Shown here: one piece after another, positions 1-9,800 of the stretch
How positions within the stretch are numbered: position 1 is the stretch's first letter
Layout of the letters: every line of letters starts with the position of its first letter
Source: Pedobacter africanus
GTDB lineage: Bacteria; Bacteroidota; Bacteroidia; Sphingobacteriales; Sphingobacteriaceae
Assembly (NCBI RefSeq): GCF_900176535.1
Contig: NZ_FWXT01000002.1
Location: 372,001 to 436,000, forward strand
DNA length: 64,000 nt
Direction of reading: 5' to 3'
The notes under the pieces: generated by a model
Database searches by the model: none
What the model was told of the DNA's origin: nothing
What the model saw: the letters and a program-made list of their open reading frames with translations, nothing else
Program-made: the position numbers and the translations under genes

Positions 1-2
1 TA

Positions 3-47
3 CCAGGGGTAAGGACTTTCAGGATAGGATTAAAGGTTGGACTTTAA
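3..47 (+). CDS. SusC/TonB-dependent receptor, C-terminal end only (partial)
   Basis: The first bases read as the last 14 codons of a gene entering from the left, ending in Val-Gly-Leu at a TAA at 45-47. The residues (Pro-Gly-Val-Arg-Thr-Phe-Arg-Ile-Gly-Leu) fit the closing beta-strand of a SusC/RagA outer-membrane barrel, which usually ends with a hydrophobic or aromatic residue. The SusD gene starts 11 nt after the stop, the usual SusC-SusD order. The segment is very short, so the call rests on frame, end pattern and neighbour. Confidence 0.6.
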   Translation, partial: PGVRTFRIGLKVGL

Positions 48-57
48 AAGAAACAGC

Positions 58-1506
58 ATGAAAAAACAAAATATACTTGTAATGGCAATAATAATGTTGC
101 TATTAACAGCTTGTAACAAGAAGCTTGATATTGTACCCGAAGATACCCTTACTGAACGGCAGGCACTTGAAAAGCAAGCCAGTGCCGAGGGGATACTTGG
201 GGATGCTTATACCAAACTTTTTGAGGCCTGCCGGGAACAAGCTTACACTATGGGCGATCAATCTACAGAAATGATGGAATTCCAACCATATCTTCAGCAC
301 AACAGGTGGTACGAAGGGTTATACGGTCCACGTACCAACGAAGATGAAAGTATGCCGATTAATTTCTGGGCAAATAACTATAAGACAATTAATCTGGCCA
401 ATGTGGTGATCAATAAACTGCCGGCTTATGGACAGTTTAACAGGCAGCTGATGCAGCAATATGTTGCAGAAGCAAAATTTATACGTGCTTTTTCCTATTT
501 CAACCTGCTGAAGTATTTTGGCGACGGTGCCCTGGAGGGCAGAATGGAAGGTCTGGGTGTTCCTTTGCGGCTGGAGGCATATGACGGTTACGATGCCTCT
601 AAAAACATTCCAAGAAGCAGTAACAAAAAAGTTTATGAGCAGATATTAAAGGACATTGATGAGGCCATTCCGGAACTGGTGGTTGCATTTGGTAATGAGG
701 TTTCGACCAGGTCGAGGGCGGTAAAGGGCAGCGCAAATGCTTTGGGCGCCCGCGTTGCCCTATATATGCAAAATTATGAACTGGCTTTAAAGTACAGCAA
801 TGAGGTGCTGATGAATGCCAACTATGTTGATGCTGCAAGTATCCTGGACGTATTTGCCGATAACAGTGGGAACGAAATTGGCAAACAAACCAAACTGAAC
901 ATGGCCATACCTGAGCTTATTTTTGCTTTTCCGGTAAGCCACAATAATGCAGGGTTAAACTCGGGTTCTTCCGTTAACCATGGCATAGATTACATATTTG
1001 GAGGAATATTTTTTAACCCGGCCTTTTTAAGCAGCTATGAAAGCAATGACATAAGGGCTAACCAGCTATTTATAAACGTAAGCTTTTTTTCATTACCACC
1101 TGTAAAAATTTCCCGAAAGTTCAGTGATCCGAACCAGACTGACAACCTGGTTGCATTTAGAAGGGCAGAGCTGGTGCTCACAAAGGCAGAAGCTTTGGCC
1201 AATATCAATGGCCTTAACCAGCAGTCTGTAGACTTGCTCAACCTGATCCATCAGCGGTCTTTTGTTGCTTCACAACGTCCGGTGCCTTACACAATGGGAA
1301 GTTTTGGAAGTAAACAGGCATTGATTGATGCCATTTTGAGAGAAAGAAGCTGGGAACTGGCCGGAGAAGGGCAGGATAGGTTTGATAGGATGCGTACCGG
1401 TCGTAATGTAAACCCCGTATTGCCCCGGTATAAATACGCTTTGCCGGTACCTTACAAAGAAATTGTAATTACAGGTGGATTGATAGAGCAAAACACAGGC
1501 TATTAA
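58..1506 (+). CDS. SusD/RagB family outer-membrane lipoprotein
   Basis: Surface lipoprotein that caps a SusC pore and binds the substrate to be imported. The ATG at 58 is preferred over the upstream alternative at 37 because it gives a clean lipoprotein signal of about 19 residues ending in the lipobox Leu-Leu-Thr-Ala-Cys. The 482-residue product has the TPR-like SusD pattern, including the helix with AEAKFIRAFSYFNLLKYFG and the C-terminal ERSWELAGEGQDRFDRMRTG segment that aligns with the family's ERR-E-GEG-R-D-R signature. It follows the SusC tail by 10 nt and precedes thioredoxin genes, so it belongs to a SusCD-TlpA operon. Substrate unknown. Confidence 0.9.
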   Translation: MKKQNILVMAIIMLLLTACNKKLDIVPEDTLTERQALEKQASAEGILGDAYTKLFEACREQAYTMGDQSTEMMEFQPYLQHNRWYEGLYGPRTNEDESMPINFWANNYKTINLANVVINKLPAYGQFNRQLMQQYVAEAKFIRAFSYFNLLKYFGDGALEGRMEGLGVPLRLEAYDGYDASKNIPRSSNKKVYEQILKDIDEAIPELVVAFGNEVSTRSRAVKGSANALGARVALYMQNYELALKYSNEVLMNANYVDAASILDVFADNSGNEIGKQTKLNMAIPELIFAFPVSHNNAGLNSGSSVNHGIDYIFGGIFFNPAFLSSYESNDIRANQLFINVSFFSLPPVKISRKFSDPNQTDNLVAFRRAELVLTKAEALANINGLNQQSVDLLNLIHQRSFVASQRPVPYTMGSFGSKQALIDAILRERSWELAGEGQDRFDRMRTGRNVNPVLPRYKYALPVPYKEIVITGGLIEQNTGY

Positions 1507-1538
1507 TGGAGTGATTTAAATATAAACTAATAATAAAG

Positions 1539-2741
1539 ATGAATACAAAAATGAAAAAGTTCAGCAGGATTTTGCTGGCAGTGGTGTTGGTATGCCCGTT
1601 TTTTACCAATGTTAGCTATGCTCAGGACGAGCTTATTATCAATGGTATTGTAACAGGCGATACCAAAGGTTTTAACAAAGTTACGGTTTTGTATGGTGAA
1701 TTGGGGAGCGGAAAGCCAAAAGAGACCACCATTGTAGATGGAAAATTTCAGATCAGGATTCCCTATACCGGAGGTGTAAATTTTTTTAGCCTCTATACGG
1801 AGTATGAAAGTGAAATGGCAAAGCTGGGAGGGGGCGGTGTGCAGGCAAGCGCTGGAGTACCGTATGACCATGCAGGTGAGATGAACCTCGAACTGCCCAT
1901 CGCCCAGGGCATATCGGGAGCCAAAATTACAGGCATGCCCATTGCTACAGAATGGCAGGAGTTTCATGGGATGTTTGCTAAAGCACACCACAAAACACAA
2001 AGAGAGTTAAAAATAAAATACGGTGGAAGTTTAGAAATGGGCGACGAGAACTACGAAGCTTATCAGAGGGATGCGCGGGCCATCATGAACAAAAATTTTA
2101 AAGGCGTGTTTGAGGATTTTATACCTGCCCATCCTGATTCCTACACCAGCGCTAACGCCCTTGTGAGTTTTGCTTCAAATTTTATGGAGCCTGAAGACAT
2201 CAAAAGGTTGTATGGAAAGCTGAGTAAAGCAAGACAGGAAAGCGAAGAGGGTAAAGCTGTATTAACTTTTCTGCAGGGTATAGAGAACTCTGGAATTGGT
2301 AAGACAGTACAGAACTTTACCTTAAATACCCCTTCAGGAACAGAACTGGGCTTTAATAAGCTTAAGGGCAAATACGTGCTGATTGACTTCTGGGCCAGCT
2401 GGTGCGCGCCATGTAAAGCGTCCTTTCCTCACATCAAAGAGATATATAGCAAATACAAGGACAAAAATTTTGAGATACTTAGTATTTCTATTGATAAAGA
2501 TAAGAATGCCTGGCTGGAAGAACTGAAAAAGCAGCAGCTCCCATGGTTACATATGCTGGACACCAAGGGTGTTAATAAGAGCCATTTCCTGGTAGACGGC
2601 GTACCCACTACCTACCTGGTAGATCCGAACGGAAAAATATTATTGAAAGAAAAAGGCTTTGACCCCTCCAATCCAAATGGGCCATTGGATGAATTGCTGG
2701 CCAAGCTGTTTGCAGGTAAGGTAATGATGAAAACAAATTAA
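1539..2741 (+). CDS. TlpA-like thioredoxin-fold protein with N-terminal DUF4369-like domain
   Basis: Predicted exported disulfide oxidoreductase. It has an N-terminal signal peptide ending near Ser-Tyr-Ala-Gln, a beta-rich DUF4369-like region over roughly residues 25-240, and a C-terminal AhpC/TSA-TlpA thioredoxin domain. The active-site motif is Trp-Cys-Ala-Pro-Cys with cysteines at about 289 and 292, and the cis-proline loop is Gly-Val-Pro-Thr-Thr. It lies 32 nt after SusD and 7 nt before a second thioredoxin gene. Proteins of this kind are commonly encoded in SusCD operons of Bacteroidota; the partner protein is unknown. A start at 1551 is also possible. Confidence 0.88.
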   Translation: MNTKMKKFSRILLAVVLVCPFFTNVSYAQDELIINGIVTGDTKGFNKVTVLYGELGSGKPKETTIVDGKFQIRIPYTGGVNFFSLYTEYESEMAKLGGGGVQASAGVPYDHAGEMNLELPIAQGISGAKITGMPIATEWQEFHGMFAKAHHKTQRELKIKYGGSLEMGDENYEAYQRDARAIMNKNFKGVFEDFIPAHPDSYTSANALVSFASNFMEPEDIKRLYGKLSKARQESEEGKAVLTFLQGIENSGIGKTVQNFTLNTPSGTELGFNKLKGKYVLIDFWASWCAPCKASFPHIKEIYSKYKDKNFEILSISIDKDKNAWLEELKKQQLPWLHMLDTKGVNKSHFLVDGVPTTYLVDPNGKILLKEKGFDPSNPNGPLDELLAKLFAGKVMMKTN

Positions 2742-2748
2742 CTGTAAG

Positions 2749-3993
2749 ATGATGAAAGTAATATGCTATGTTTTGGCCTCGCTGCTCACTCCATTGCTAT
2801 TGAGGGCACAAGTGGTGGCCGCTCGATCTGCAGGGGCATCACAGGTGGTGCAAAATCAATCCCTCAATCATACAATTTCATTTGTGGTGAACGGCAGCAT
2901 CGATGATGTAGGGCTGCCTGCTTCTGTTGTTTTTGCCTACAAAACCCTGAAAAACGGCAAGTATACTGAAGTTAGCGATACGGTTGTTGTAGTTAAGGGG
3001 AAATTCAGGTATGCAAATAATGTGACTGAACCGGTAAGCTGCGTAGCTTACCTGATAAAACAAACAGATGAAGAAGACCTGGAACCTAAAACATCCGAGT
3101 TTTCAGTTCTGTGGCCGGATGGCGCGAAATTTTACCTGGACAAGGGAGAAATAAACATCAAAGGGAAAACAATGGCTACTTCTGTCATCAGTGGTTCTGC
3201 TACCCAGCAGGAAGCAGAGTTGCTGAAAAAGTTATTTGATCCGTACGAAGCAAAAAATAAAGCTTTTGAAAGGACCTTTAAGGAGCATGCTGACGCAGAA
3301 AGTGCTTTGAGTGATGAAGCGTTTGAGCAACTGCCCAGAACAATGGCACTGCGTAAGCAAAGTAATGCGCTTTATCTTGAAAAATACCAGATATACAGGG
3401 ATTTTTTTAAAAGCTATCCCAATTCTTACGTTGCCCTGGCTTTGGTAAGAATGCACATTTCCCGACCAAGCAGCTCGGCCTTTGCTTTGGAACTGTATAA
3501 TAATTTAGGGGACAGGGTTAAAAATAGCGTGGAAGGCAAACGGTTGAAGAAAATGGTGGACCAGCGTTCGGCAATTAGCCTGGGCCAGATAGCCCCCGAT
3601 TTTTCACAGACGGACCAGAATGGCAAGTCATTTAGCTTATCATCGTTAAGGGGCAAGTACGTGCTGGTAGATTTCTGGGCATCGTGGTGCGGCCCCTGCA
3701 GAGAAGAAAACCCTATTGTTAAGCGGGCATATGAGCAATTTCATACCAGAAATTTTGAGATTGTCGGGATTTCCCTTGACAATAAAAAAGAAGCATGGCT
3801 TGGGGCGATTGAAAAGGATGGTTTACCTTGGATTCATGTTAGCGACCTTAGAGGATGGGAAAACCAGATTGCTGTGAAGTACCAGGTTAAGGCTGTACCA
3901 CAAAACTGGTTACTGGACCCATCTGGTAAGATCATTGCTGTTAATTTGAGGGGAAAGGACCTGGCCACTAAGCTGGCGGAGGTACTTAAATAA
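2749..3993 (+). CDS. TlpA-like thioredoxin-fold protein
   Basis: Second exported thioredoxin-like protein of the operon, 414 residues. The signal peptide (MMKVICYVLASLLTPLLLRA) is followed by a beta-rich DUF4369-like N-terminal region to about residue 280, then an AhpC/TSA domain with the classic Trp-Cys-Gly-Pro-Cys active site (Cys 314 and 317) and a cis-Pro segment Ala-Val-Pro-Gln. The two tandem thioredoxins differ in the redox pair (CAPC versus CGPC), so they may act at different redox potentials or on different partners. The 7-nt spacing to the previous gene indicates co-transcription. Confidence 0.88.
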   Translation: MMKVICYVLASLLTPLLLRAQVVAARSAGASQVVQNQSLNHTISFVVNGSIDDVGLPASVVFAYKTLKNGKYTEVSDTVVVVKGKFRYANNVTEPVSCVAYLIKQTDEEDLEPKTSEFSVLWPDGAKFYLDKGEINIKGKTMATSVISGSATQQEAELLKKLFDPYEAKNKAFERTFKEHADAESALSDEAFEQLPRTMALRKQSNALYLEKYQIYRDFFKSYPNSYVALALVRMHISRPSSSAFALELYNNLGDRVKNSVEGKRLKKMVDQRSAISLGQIAPDFSQTDQNGKSFSLSSLRGKYVLVDFWASWCGPCREENPIVKRAYEQFHTRNFEIVGISLDNKKEAWLGAIEKDGLPWIHVSDLRGWENQIAVKYQVKAVPQNWLLDPSGKIIAVNLRGKDLATKLAEVLK

Positions 3994-4027
3994 TTGTTAA
4001 GCGGTTTATAAATTTTTAAAACAACAT

Positions 4028-4537
4028 ATGAAAATAATCAATCAAATATTTATGACGGTGGTAACCGTTGTGGTAATGTATCAGGTCTCTTTAGGGCAGG
4101 AAAAAACGCCGGTAAAAGACTTTAATGCAAAATGGCAGCTTGATGCCGATAAAACTGATTTTGGCGATTTACCCAAGCAATATGTGCCGACCTTTTTGGC
4201 ACTCACCCAAACTAAGGATGCGTTTACAATTGAAAGAAAGTTCGTTGATTTGGCCGAGCCGACCAAACAAACATTAACACTCGATGGAAAACCACAGGAA
4301 TCTAAAGATGAAGGGCAAGAGATCGTTAGGACATTGGCCCTTTCGGAAAACAAAAAAGTATTGACCGTAAACACAAAAATTCATGTGATACCGAATGACC
4401 AGGACCCCTTCGATATTACCAGAATTGAAACTTATGTGCTGGCCGAGGACGGAATGACGTTAATGCTTACAAGAACGTCGATAATGCCAGACGGCGCAAA
4501 ACAAACTGCAAAAGCCCTTTATAATAAGCTGAAATAA
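4028..4537 (+). CDS. Small exported protein of unknown function
   Basis: 169 residues with an N-terminal hydrophobic segment and probable signal-peptidase site near Val-Ser-Leu-Gly-Gln. The mature part begins with a Trp-x-Leu-Asp-x-x-Lys-Thr pattern and is predicted beta-rich, like small lipocalin-type proteins that often end Bacteroidota SusCD operons. No catalytic motif and no cysteines in the mature part. It follows the second thioredoxin by 34 nt and is followed by a terminator, so it is probably the last gene of the first operon. Confidence 0.7.
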   Translation: MKIINQIFMTVVTVVVMYQVSLGQEKTPVKDFNAKWQLDADKTDFGDLPKQYVPTFLALTQTKDAFTIERKFVDLAEPTKQTLTLDGKPQESKDEGQEIVRTLALSENKKVLTVNTKIHVIPNDQDPFDITRIETYVLAEDGMTLMLTRTSIMPDGAKQTAKALYNKLK

Positions 4538-4588
4538 AAGAAAGGACAAATGTCCACAAAGATTTTATAAGTTGAGTGTTTAGTTAAG

Positions 4589-4614
4589 GGGGGCCAAGGG
4601 CCTCCTTTTTCTTT
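4589..4614 (+). terminator. Rho-independent terminator after the first SusCD-thioredoxin operon
   Basis: Seven-base-pair GC-rich stem (4589-4595 with 4599-4605, one G-U pair), three-base loop, then TTTTTCTTT. It separates the operon ending at 4537 from the ECF sigma gene at 4794. Confidence 0.65.
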
Positions 4615-4793
4615 GAATATGATAGCCGGTTAACCTGAAATTTTTTCTTCTAAAAAAAGCTTTTTACCATATCCAGGCCTGTTTTTATACTAAATGGAAT
4701 ATTTGTTATTTAAGGTTGTGTGGTTTTTCGCTTCAACTTGTATAAGTTTACAAAGAAATTTCAGTATTTTTATTAACGGATAATTAAACCACA

Positions 4794-5366
4794 ATGGCTG
4801 CTTACAGCGGATATACCGACGGAGAACTGGCTGCTTTAATTAAGGGCGGGGATGGGCGTGCCTACACAGAAATTTTTTCGCGTTACAGCCGCCTGCTTAT
4901 TTCGCATGCCTACAGGTTGCTTGGTGATAGGGACGAGGCCAACGATGTAGTACAGGATGTAATGCTAACTTTATGGCAAAAGCGGGAAGAGCTGGAATTT
5001 AAAACCTCGCTTTCTTCTTATTTGTATACGGCTATACGCAACCGCATATTTAACCGGCTGGCGCATTTAAAGCATGTGGCCAAATATGCAGATGAAATTA
5101 TCCGGTTTATGGAAAATGGGTTTTCACTGGCAGATGATGTGCTAAGAGAAAAAGAGTTTGTTGCGGTAATTGAAAATGAGATTAATGCATTGCCCGAAAA
5201 GATGAGGGCAGTATTTTTGCTGCATAAAAGGGAAGAACTCAATTATAAAGAGATTGCCGAGAAGCTGGGCATAAGCGATAAAACCGCAAAACAACAGGTT
5301 TATAACGCAACCAAAATCCTTAAATCCAAATTAACTGCCTTACTTATTCTTTCTGGAATAATTTAA
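4794..5366 (+). CDS. FecI-type ECF RNA polymerase sigma factor (locus 1)
   Basis: 190-residue sigma-70 family factor of the extracytoplasmic type. Region 2 lies at about residues 25-95 (FSRYSRLLISHAYRLLGD, with the DEANDVVQDVMLTLW motif) and region 4 at about 125-180 (LPEKMRAVFLLHKRE followed by the helix-turn-helix YKEIAEKLGISDKTAKQQV). A FecR-type anti-sigma gene starts 84 nt downstream, followed by an STN-containing SusC. Expected role: released by FecR when the receptor binds substrate, then transcribes the receptor operon. Confidence 0.93.
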   Translation: MAAYSGYTDGELAALIKGGDGRAYTEIFSRYSRLLISHAYRLLGDRDEANDVVQDVMLTLWQKREELEFKTSLSSYLYTAIRNRIFNRLAHLKHVAKYADEIIRFMENGFSLADDVLREKEFVAVIENEINALPEKMRAVFLLHKREELNYKEIAEKLGISDKTAKQQVYNATKILKSKLTALLILSGII

Positions 5367-5449
5367 TTTAAAAATATTTTATGCCCGCCTATTACTTTGG
5401 CTATGTTCAACTGTCATTAGGTTAAAGGGGCTTGTTTTTCACAATTGCT

Positions 5450-6667
5450 ATGAATACAGAAAAAGCCATAGAGCTGTTAAAAAAATATGAAAATGGTACC
5501 ATCAGCGCGGAAGATAAAGCCCTGCTGGAGACCTGGTACATCCAGAAAGCTGCACAAAGCAAGTTTCAGCTATCCATCCAGGCGCTTGAAGAAAGCGTAG
5601 AGCATTTAAAAACGAGGCTTCCGCTTATAGAAGCTAAAAAAGTTAAACTTTGGCCTCGCGCGGTGGGTATTGCGGCCGCAGTAATAGGCCTTGCTGTTGG
5701 TGTTTATTTCTTTACCGCTCCCAGCAATAACACATCCCTTTTGTCATCAAGAACGAATGCGAAGGACCTGAACGACATTGCCCCTGGCGGCAACCGTGCC
5801 ACCTTAACCTTAGCTAATGGTAAAACAATTAATCTGAGTGATAAGAAGAGCGGAGTAATAGTTGGGGATGCATTGACGTATGATGATAACACACTTGTCA
5901 TCCGGAGCGATAGCGAAGGACCTAAAGATAGATCCCTCGAAACTCGGGATGACAAGCAGGACAACAACGGTTCGTCATCCCGAGGAAACGAGGGACCTAT
6001 AACTGCGATTACCCCACGCGGTGGAACTTATTCCATTATTTTGCAAGACGGCACAAAAGTTTGGTTAAACGCTGATAGTAAATTGGAGTTTTTCTCAAAC
6101 TATAGGAATAAACTCCAAAGAATTGTAAAACTGATTAAAGGGGAAGCTTACCTGGAAGTAGCTAAAGATGCCAAACGGCCGTTTAAAGTACAAACGGCCG
6201 GACAGGAAATAACAGTGCTTGGAACACATTTTAACATAAGCGCTTACCCTGATGATGTAGGCATTAAAACCACGCTAGTCGAAGGCAGTGTTAAGGTAGG
6301 CGCCATGCAATCTCTCTCCGCCTCTGGGGGAGAGAAGCCTGAAGGGAGAGAGGTGGTTTTAAAACCTAACGAACAATCCCTTATAGCCAACAACAACATA
6401 ACCGTAACCGAAGTAAACGCTGCCCAGGCCATTGCCTGGAAAAACGGCAAGTTTGCTTTTGAAAACGAACCTCTTGCATCTGTAATGAAAAAGGTAGCGC
6501 GATGGTATAACGTAACGGTAATTTTTGACAAGCAGGCGCTTAAAAACATAACTTTTGATGGCTCGCTGTCCCGTTACGATAATGTATCGCGGATATTGAA
6601 ATCAATAGAGTTTGCCGGTAAGGTGAAATTTAAAATAGAAGGGCAAAAGATAATTGTAACAGAGTAA
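5450..6667 (+). CDS. FecR family anti-sigma factor with repeat-derived insertions (locus 1)
   Basis: Inner-membrane anti-sigma factor. The ATG at 5450 is preferred to 5432 because it matches the usual short cytoplasmic N terminus. Domains: cytoplasmic helical region to about residue 66, the conserved Lys-Leu-Trp-Pro-Arg before a single membrane segment (about 71-89), a periplasmic FecR domain (about 185-290) and a C-terminal DUF4974-like STN-binding domain. Odd: residues about 150-184 and 288-301 are absent from the FecR proteins at 28290, 38206 and 48044, and are encoded by palindromic repeat DNA inserted in frame. The core motifs on either side are intact, so it is probably functional. Confidence 0.9.
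   Translation: MNTEKAIELLKKYENGTISAEDKALLETWYIQKAAQSKFQLSIQALEESVEHLKTRLPLIEAKKVKLWPRAVGIAAAVIGLAVGVYFFTAPSNNTSLLSSRTNAKDLNDIAPGGNRATLTLANGKTINLSDKKSGVIVGDALTYDDNTLVIRSDSEGPKDRSLETRDDKQDNNGSSSRGNEGPITAITPRGGTYSIILQDGTKVWLNADSKLEFFSNYRNKLQRIVKLIKGEAYLEVAKDAKRPFKVQTAGQEITVLGTHFNISAYPDDVGIKTTLVEGSVKVGAMQSLSASGGEKPEGREVVLKPNEQSLIANNNITVTEVNAAQAIAWKNGKFAFENEPLASVMKKVARWYNVTVIFDKQALKNITFDGSLSRYDNVSRILKSIEFAGKVKFKIEGQKIIVTE
5897..5999. repeat. Dispersed palindromic (REP-like) elements, three copies, inside fecR
   Basis: Three related units beginning GTCATCC and ending near GGACCTA or GGATC: forward at 5897-5924, inverted at 5931-5953, forward at 5974-5999. Units one and two form a palindrome with perfect 10-base ends (CTTGTCATCC and GGATGACAAG). 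The units are translated in frame as part of the FecR protein. Related units occur at 7262 and 21181. Confidence 0.7.
6312..6352. repeat. Second type of inverted repeat inside fecR
   Basis: CTCTCTCC at the left and GGAGAGAG at the right form a perfect 8-base inverted repeat around a G-rich centre. It is read through in frame as about 14 extra residues just before the conserved Leu-Lys-Pro-Asn motif of FecR. The FecR paralogs in this window lack this segment. Confidence 0.5.
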
Positions 6668-6717
6668 AAAAGAATCATTCTTGAACTAACCATATACTAA
6701 CCCGAAAAAACCAAAAA

Positions 6718-6744
6718 ATGAGAACATACAGAGCAGCAACATAG
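6718..6744 (+). CDS. Short basic uORF in the SusC leader (locus 1)
   Basis: ATG to TAG encoding eight residues (MRTYRAAT) between fecR and susC, 13 nt before the conserved hairpin. Each FecR-SusC gap in this window has such an ORF of 8-10 codons, rich in Arg/Lys, in the same place. Translation is inferred only from this recurrence. Confidence 0.35.
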   Translation: MRTYRAAT

Positions 6745-6747
6745 ACA

Positions 6748-6880
6748 GAAAAGAAAAAAGCCAAATCCCGGTTTTGTCCGGAATCTGGCTTAGGTTTGGC
6801 TCTCATTAACAAACAAGTTATCAACTGACTGCAATTGCCCTAAGATTGGACCCCGAAGGCTATTGCATAACCAAACTGAA
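6748..6880 (-). ncRNA. Predicted cis-antisense RNA with terminator hairpin in the SusC leader (locus 1)
   Basis: A hairpin at 6758-6791 (14-nt arms, 6-nt loop) has two A/C mismatches when read on the plus strand. On the minus strand these become G-U pairs, and the stem is followed by TTTTTTCTTTTC, i.e. a minus-strand rho-independent terminator. It lies 96 nt before the susC ATG, nearly the same spacing as in the other three loci. The RNA's 5' end near 6880 is a guess: the -7 box here (TACATTAG) matches the consensus less well than in the other loci. Confidence 0.4.
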
Positions 6881-6886
6881 GTACTA

Positions 6887-9800
6887 ATGTATAAAATTTA
6901 TACGAAGAAATGGGATAGGCCAGGTGGCTTTATCCATAAATTATTGCTGATTATGCGACTAACCACCGTTATATTACTAGCAACCTTAATGCAGCTAAGT
7001 GCTGCATCCTTTGGTCAGAAATTTACTTACAGTAAGCGGGGCTCTACTTTGGCCGAAGTGTTCCAGGCTATTGAAACCCAAACAGGCTATAGCATTTTTT
7101 TTGCTAACCAACAGATAGATAAGCGCAAAAAAATAGATGTTAGTTTTAAGGATACAGAATTAAAAGAAGCATTAGACGTGTTGGCTGAAAAAAGCGCCTT
7201 TGAATATGCTATAGATGAAAAGAACATTAGCATTAAACCTAAAACGCCTTCCTTTCTTTCTGTCATCCAGAGCGCAGCGAAGGATCTGTTTGCTGACGAT
7301 GACCGCAACCTTGCTGATATACGTGGTGTGGTGCGCAATGAAAGGGGTGAGCCGCTGGAAGGGATTACGGTGATGGTGAAGGGTGCGAAGGCTGGTACAA
7401 GGACTAATGAAAAAGGGGAGTTTTTGCTGAAAGGCGTGAAGAAAGGGGATGTGCTGGTGTTTACTGGGGTTGCGATTGAGCCTTTTGAATATACAGTTAA
7501 GGATGATAAGAATATTGACCTGAATTTAAAGGCGAGGTTGGTGCAACTGGAAGAAGTCGGAATTAATACGGGATATCAGAAGATTAGTAGGGAAAGATTT
7601 GTTGGCTCCTATAGTCAGTTGGATAGTGCGGCTTTTCATAGAAGGGCTGGCATGGGCATTTTGGAAAGGCTGGATGGAACTGTTACAGGGGTATTGTTTA
7701 ATAAGAAAGTATTCGGTAATAATCCCGACCAAGTAGCTAATTTTAGTCCAATTCAAATCAGAGGGATAAGTACATTGGAAAGTAATCAAAACCCTTTGAT
7801 TATTGTTGATAATTTTCCTTATACGTTCGACTTAAGTACTCTTAATCCAAATGATATACAAGATATAACTGTGTTGAAAGATGCAGCGGCCACCTCTATA
7901 TGGGGTTCTAGGGCTGGGAATGGTGTAATTGTGATCACTACTAAAAAAGGTAAGTTTAATCAGCCTTTACATGTTTCCTGGAATTCAAATTTGACTATTC
8001 AAGATAAGCCTGATCTATACTATAATTCGCAGGTAAGTAGCTCCGATTTTATAGATTTTGAGCGCGAGTTGTTTTCAGAAGGAGCCTATGACTTTATACT
8101 GGCTGACCCATCAATGGGCCCGGTATCTCCTGTTGTTGATGTTCTAAATCAAGTAAGGAATGGCAGTTTGACGGAAAGTGAAGGTAATATCAAAATTAAT
8201 AACCTTAGAAATGTAGACACACGAGACCAACTCAATAGATATGTTTACCAAAATGGAGTAAGCCAACAACATTCGGTAAACATTGGTGGTGGTAATAATA
8301 ATATTAATTACTCCATTTCCTTAGGCTATAACAATACAAAACCTGATATCAAGAACAGTGAAAATAACGATCAATATACTATCAATTCAACTGCTTCTTT
8401 TAAGGTTGGAAAAAGGGTAAATATTTCAACAGGCATCAATTTAAGTCAGGGCACCCAGCGAACAGCTGCTCTTCCAGCCTTTTCCATGTACCCATACCTA
8501 CAACTTGCTGATGAAAATGGAAATGCTCTTCCGGTGGTAAATAGATACAGAATAAGTTATGTAGATACTGTTGGAAAGGGTAAGTTGCTTGATTGGCATT
8601 TTCGACCATTGGATGAACTTAAATTTGCTGACCAATCCAATATTACGAGAAACAATATTCTAAATGCGGGAATATCGTATGCTGCAGTCTCTTGGTTAAC
8701 TCTTGAATTTCTAGGTCAATATAATTTTCAAAATACTGACGCCAGTGTTTTTAAAAGCATTGAAAGTTTTGAAACGCGGAATTTGATCAACCGGTTTACG
8801 AATCTAACTTTCACTGATTTACAGCGAAGATATCCGATACCTCTTGGGGGAATTCTCGATAAAAATAGCTCTAAGTCTAATTCCTATAATTTCCGAGGTG
8901 GAATTTCTGTTAATAAAAACTGGAATAATCATCAGTTTTCTGCAATGATTTCGGGAGATTTATCCGATGCTAGAGGGAGCTCTAATAGTTCTCGGTACTA
9001 TGGGTATCAACCAGATTTTGCGGGTTATAGTCTTTACATGGATTATGTAAATCGATATTTGGTTTATCCTCTCAATACTGGTTCTACCGATCAAATTCCA
9101 ACAGAAAATAAATTAGTAGCTGAAAATATATCTCGTTTTGTTTCTCTAACGGGAAATGTTTCTTACATGTTTCGAAACAAGTATTCAATTTATGGCAGTG
9201 CACGAAGAGATGGATCTAATCTTTTTGGTGTAAGTACTAACAATAAGTGGAAACCTTTGTGGTCAGTAGGAGTCGCTTGGCAGATTGATAAAGAGAAATT
9301 CTTTGACCTATCTTGGATTGATCAACTAAAGTTAAGAAGTAGCTTTGGTTATTCAGGGAATGTTAATAACACAATACCCGGTATCTTGACTATAACCATT
9401 TTGCCGAATCCGAATTTTTTAACGGGATTAAAGTCTGCAATTAGAGGTAATCTTCCAAACCCTAATTTAAGGTGGGAGGAAGTAAAAATATTTAATTCAG
9501 GCGTAGATTTCTCATTGTTTAAAAACCGAATCAGCGGTAATGTAGAGTACTATAGGAAGTCTTCGGTAGATCTAATTACTGCAATTGGTTTGGCTCCGTC
9601 AGTGGGAGCTACGTTTAATAATATGAACGTAGCAAGTCTAAAGGGAGGTGGTTTAGATTTGAATTTGAATGCGAAAGTTTTACAAAATGATATTCATTGG
9701 TCAATCCAAGTGGGGCTTAGTCATGCAAAAATGAAAGTAGAGAAAATGTATCTCTTTAATAATTATGGTGCAATACAGTTTGTTTCCTCTGGTATCAATC

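Noticed and set aside
1527..2000. Minus-strand ORF of 157 codons opposite a thioredoxin gene
   Set aside because: Complementary-strand artefact of a gene with clear thioredoxin motifs.
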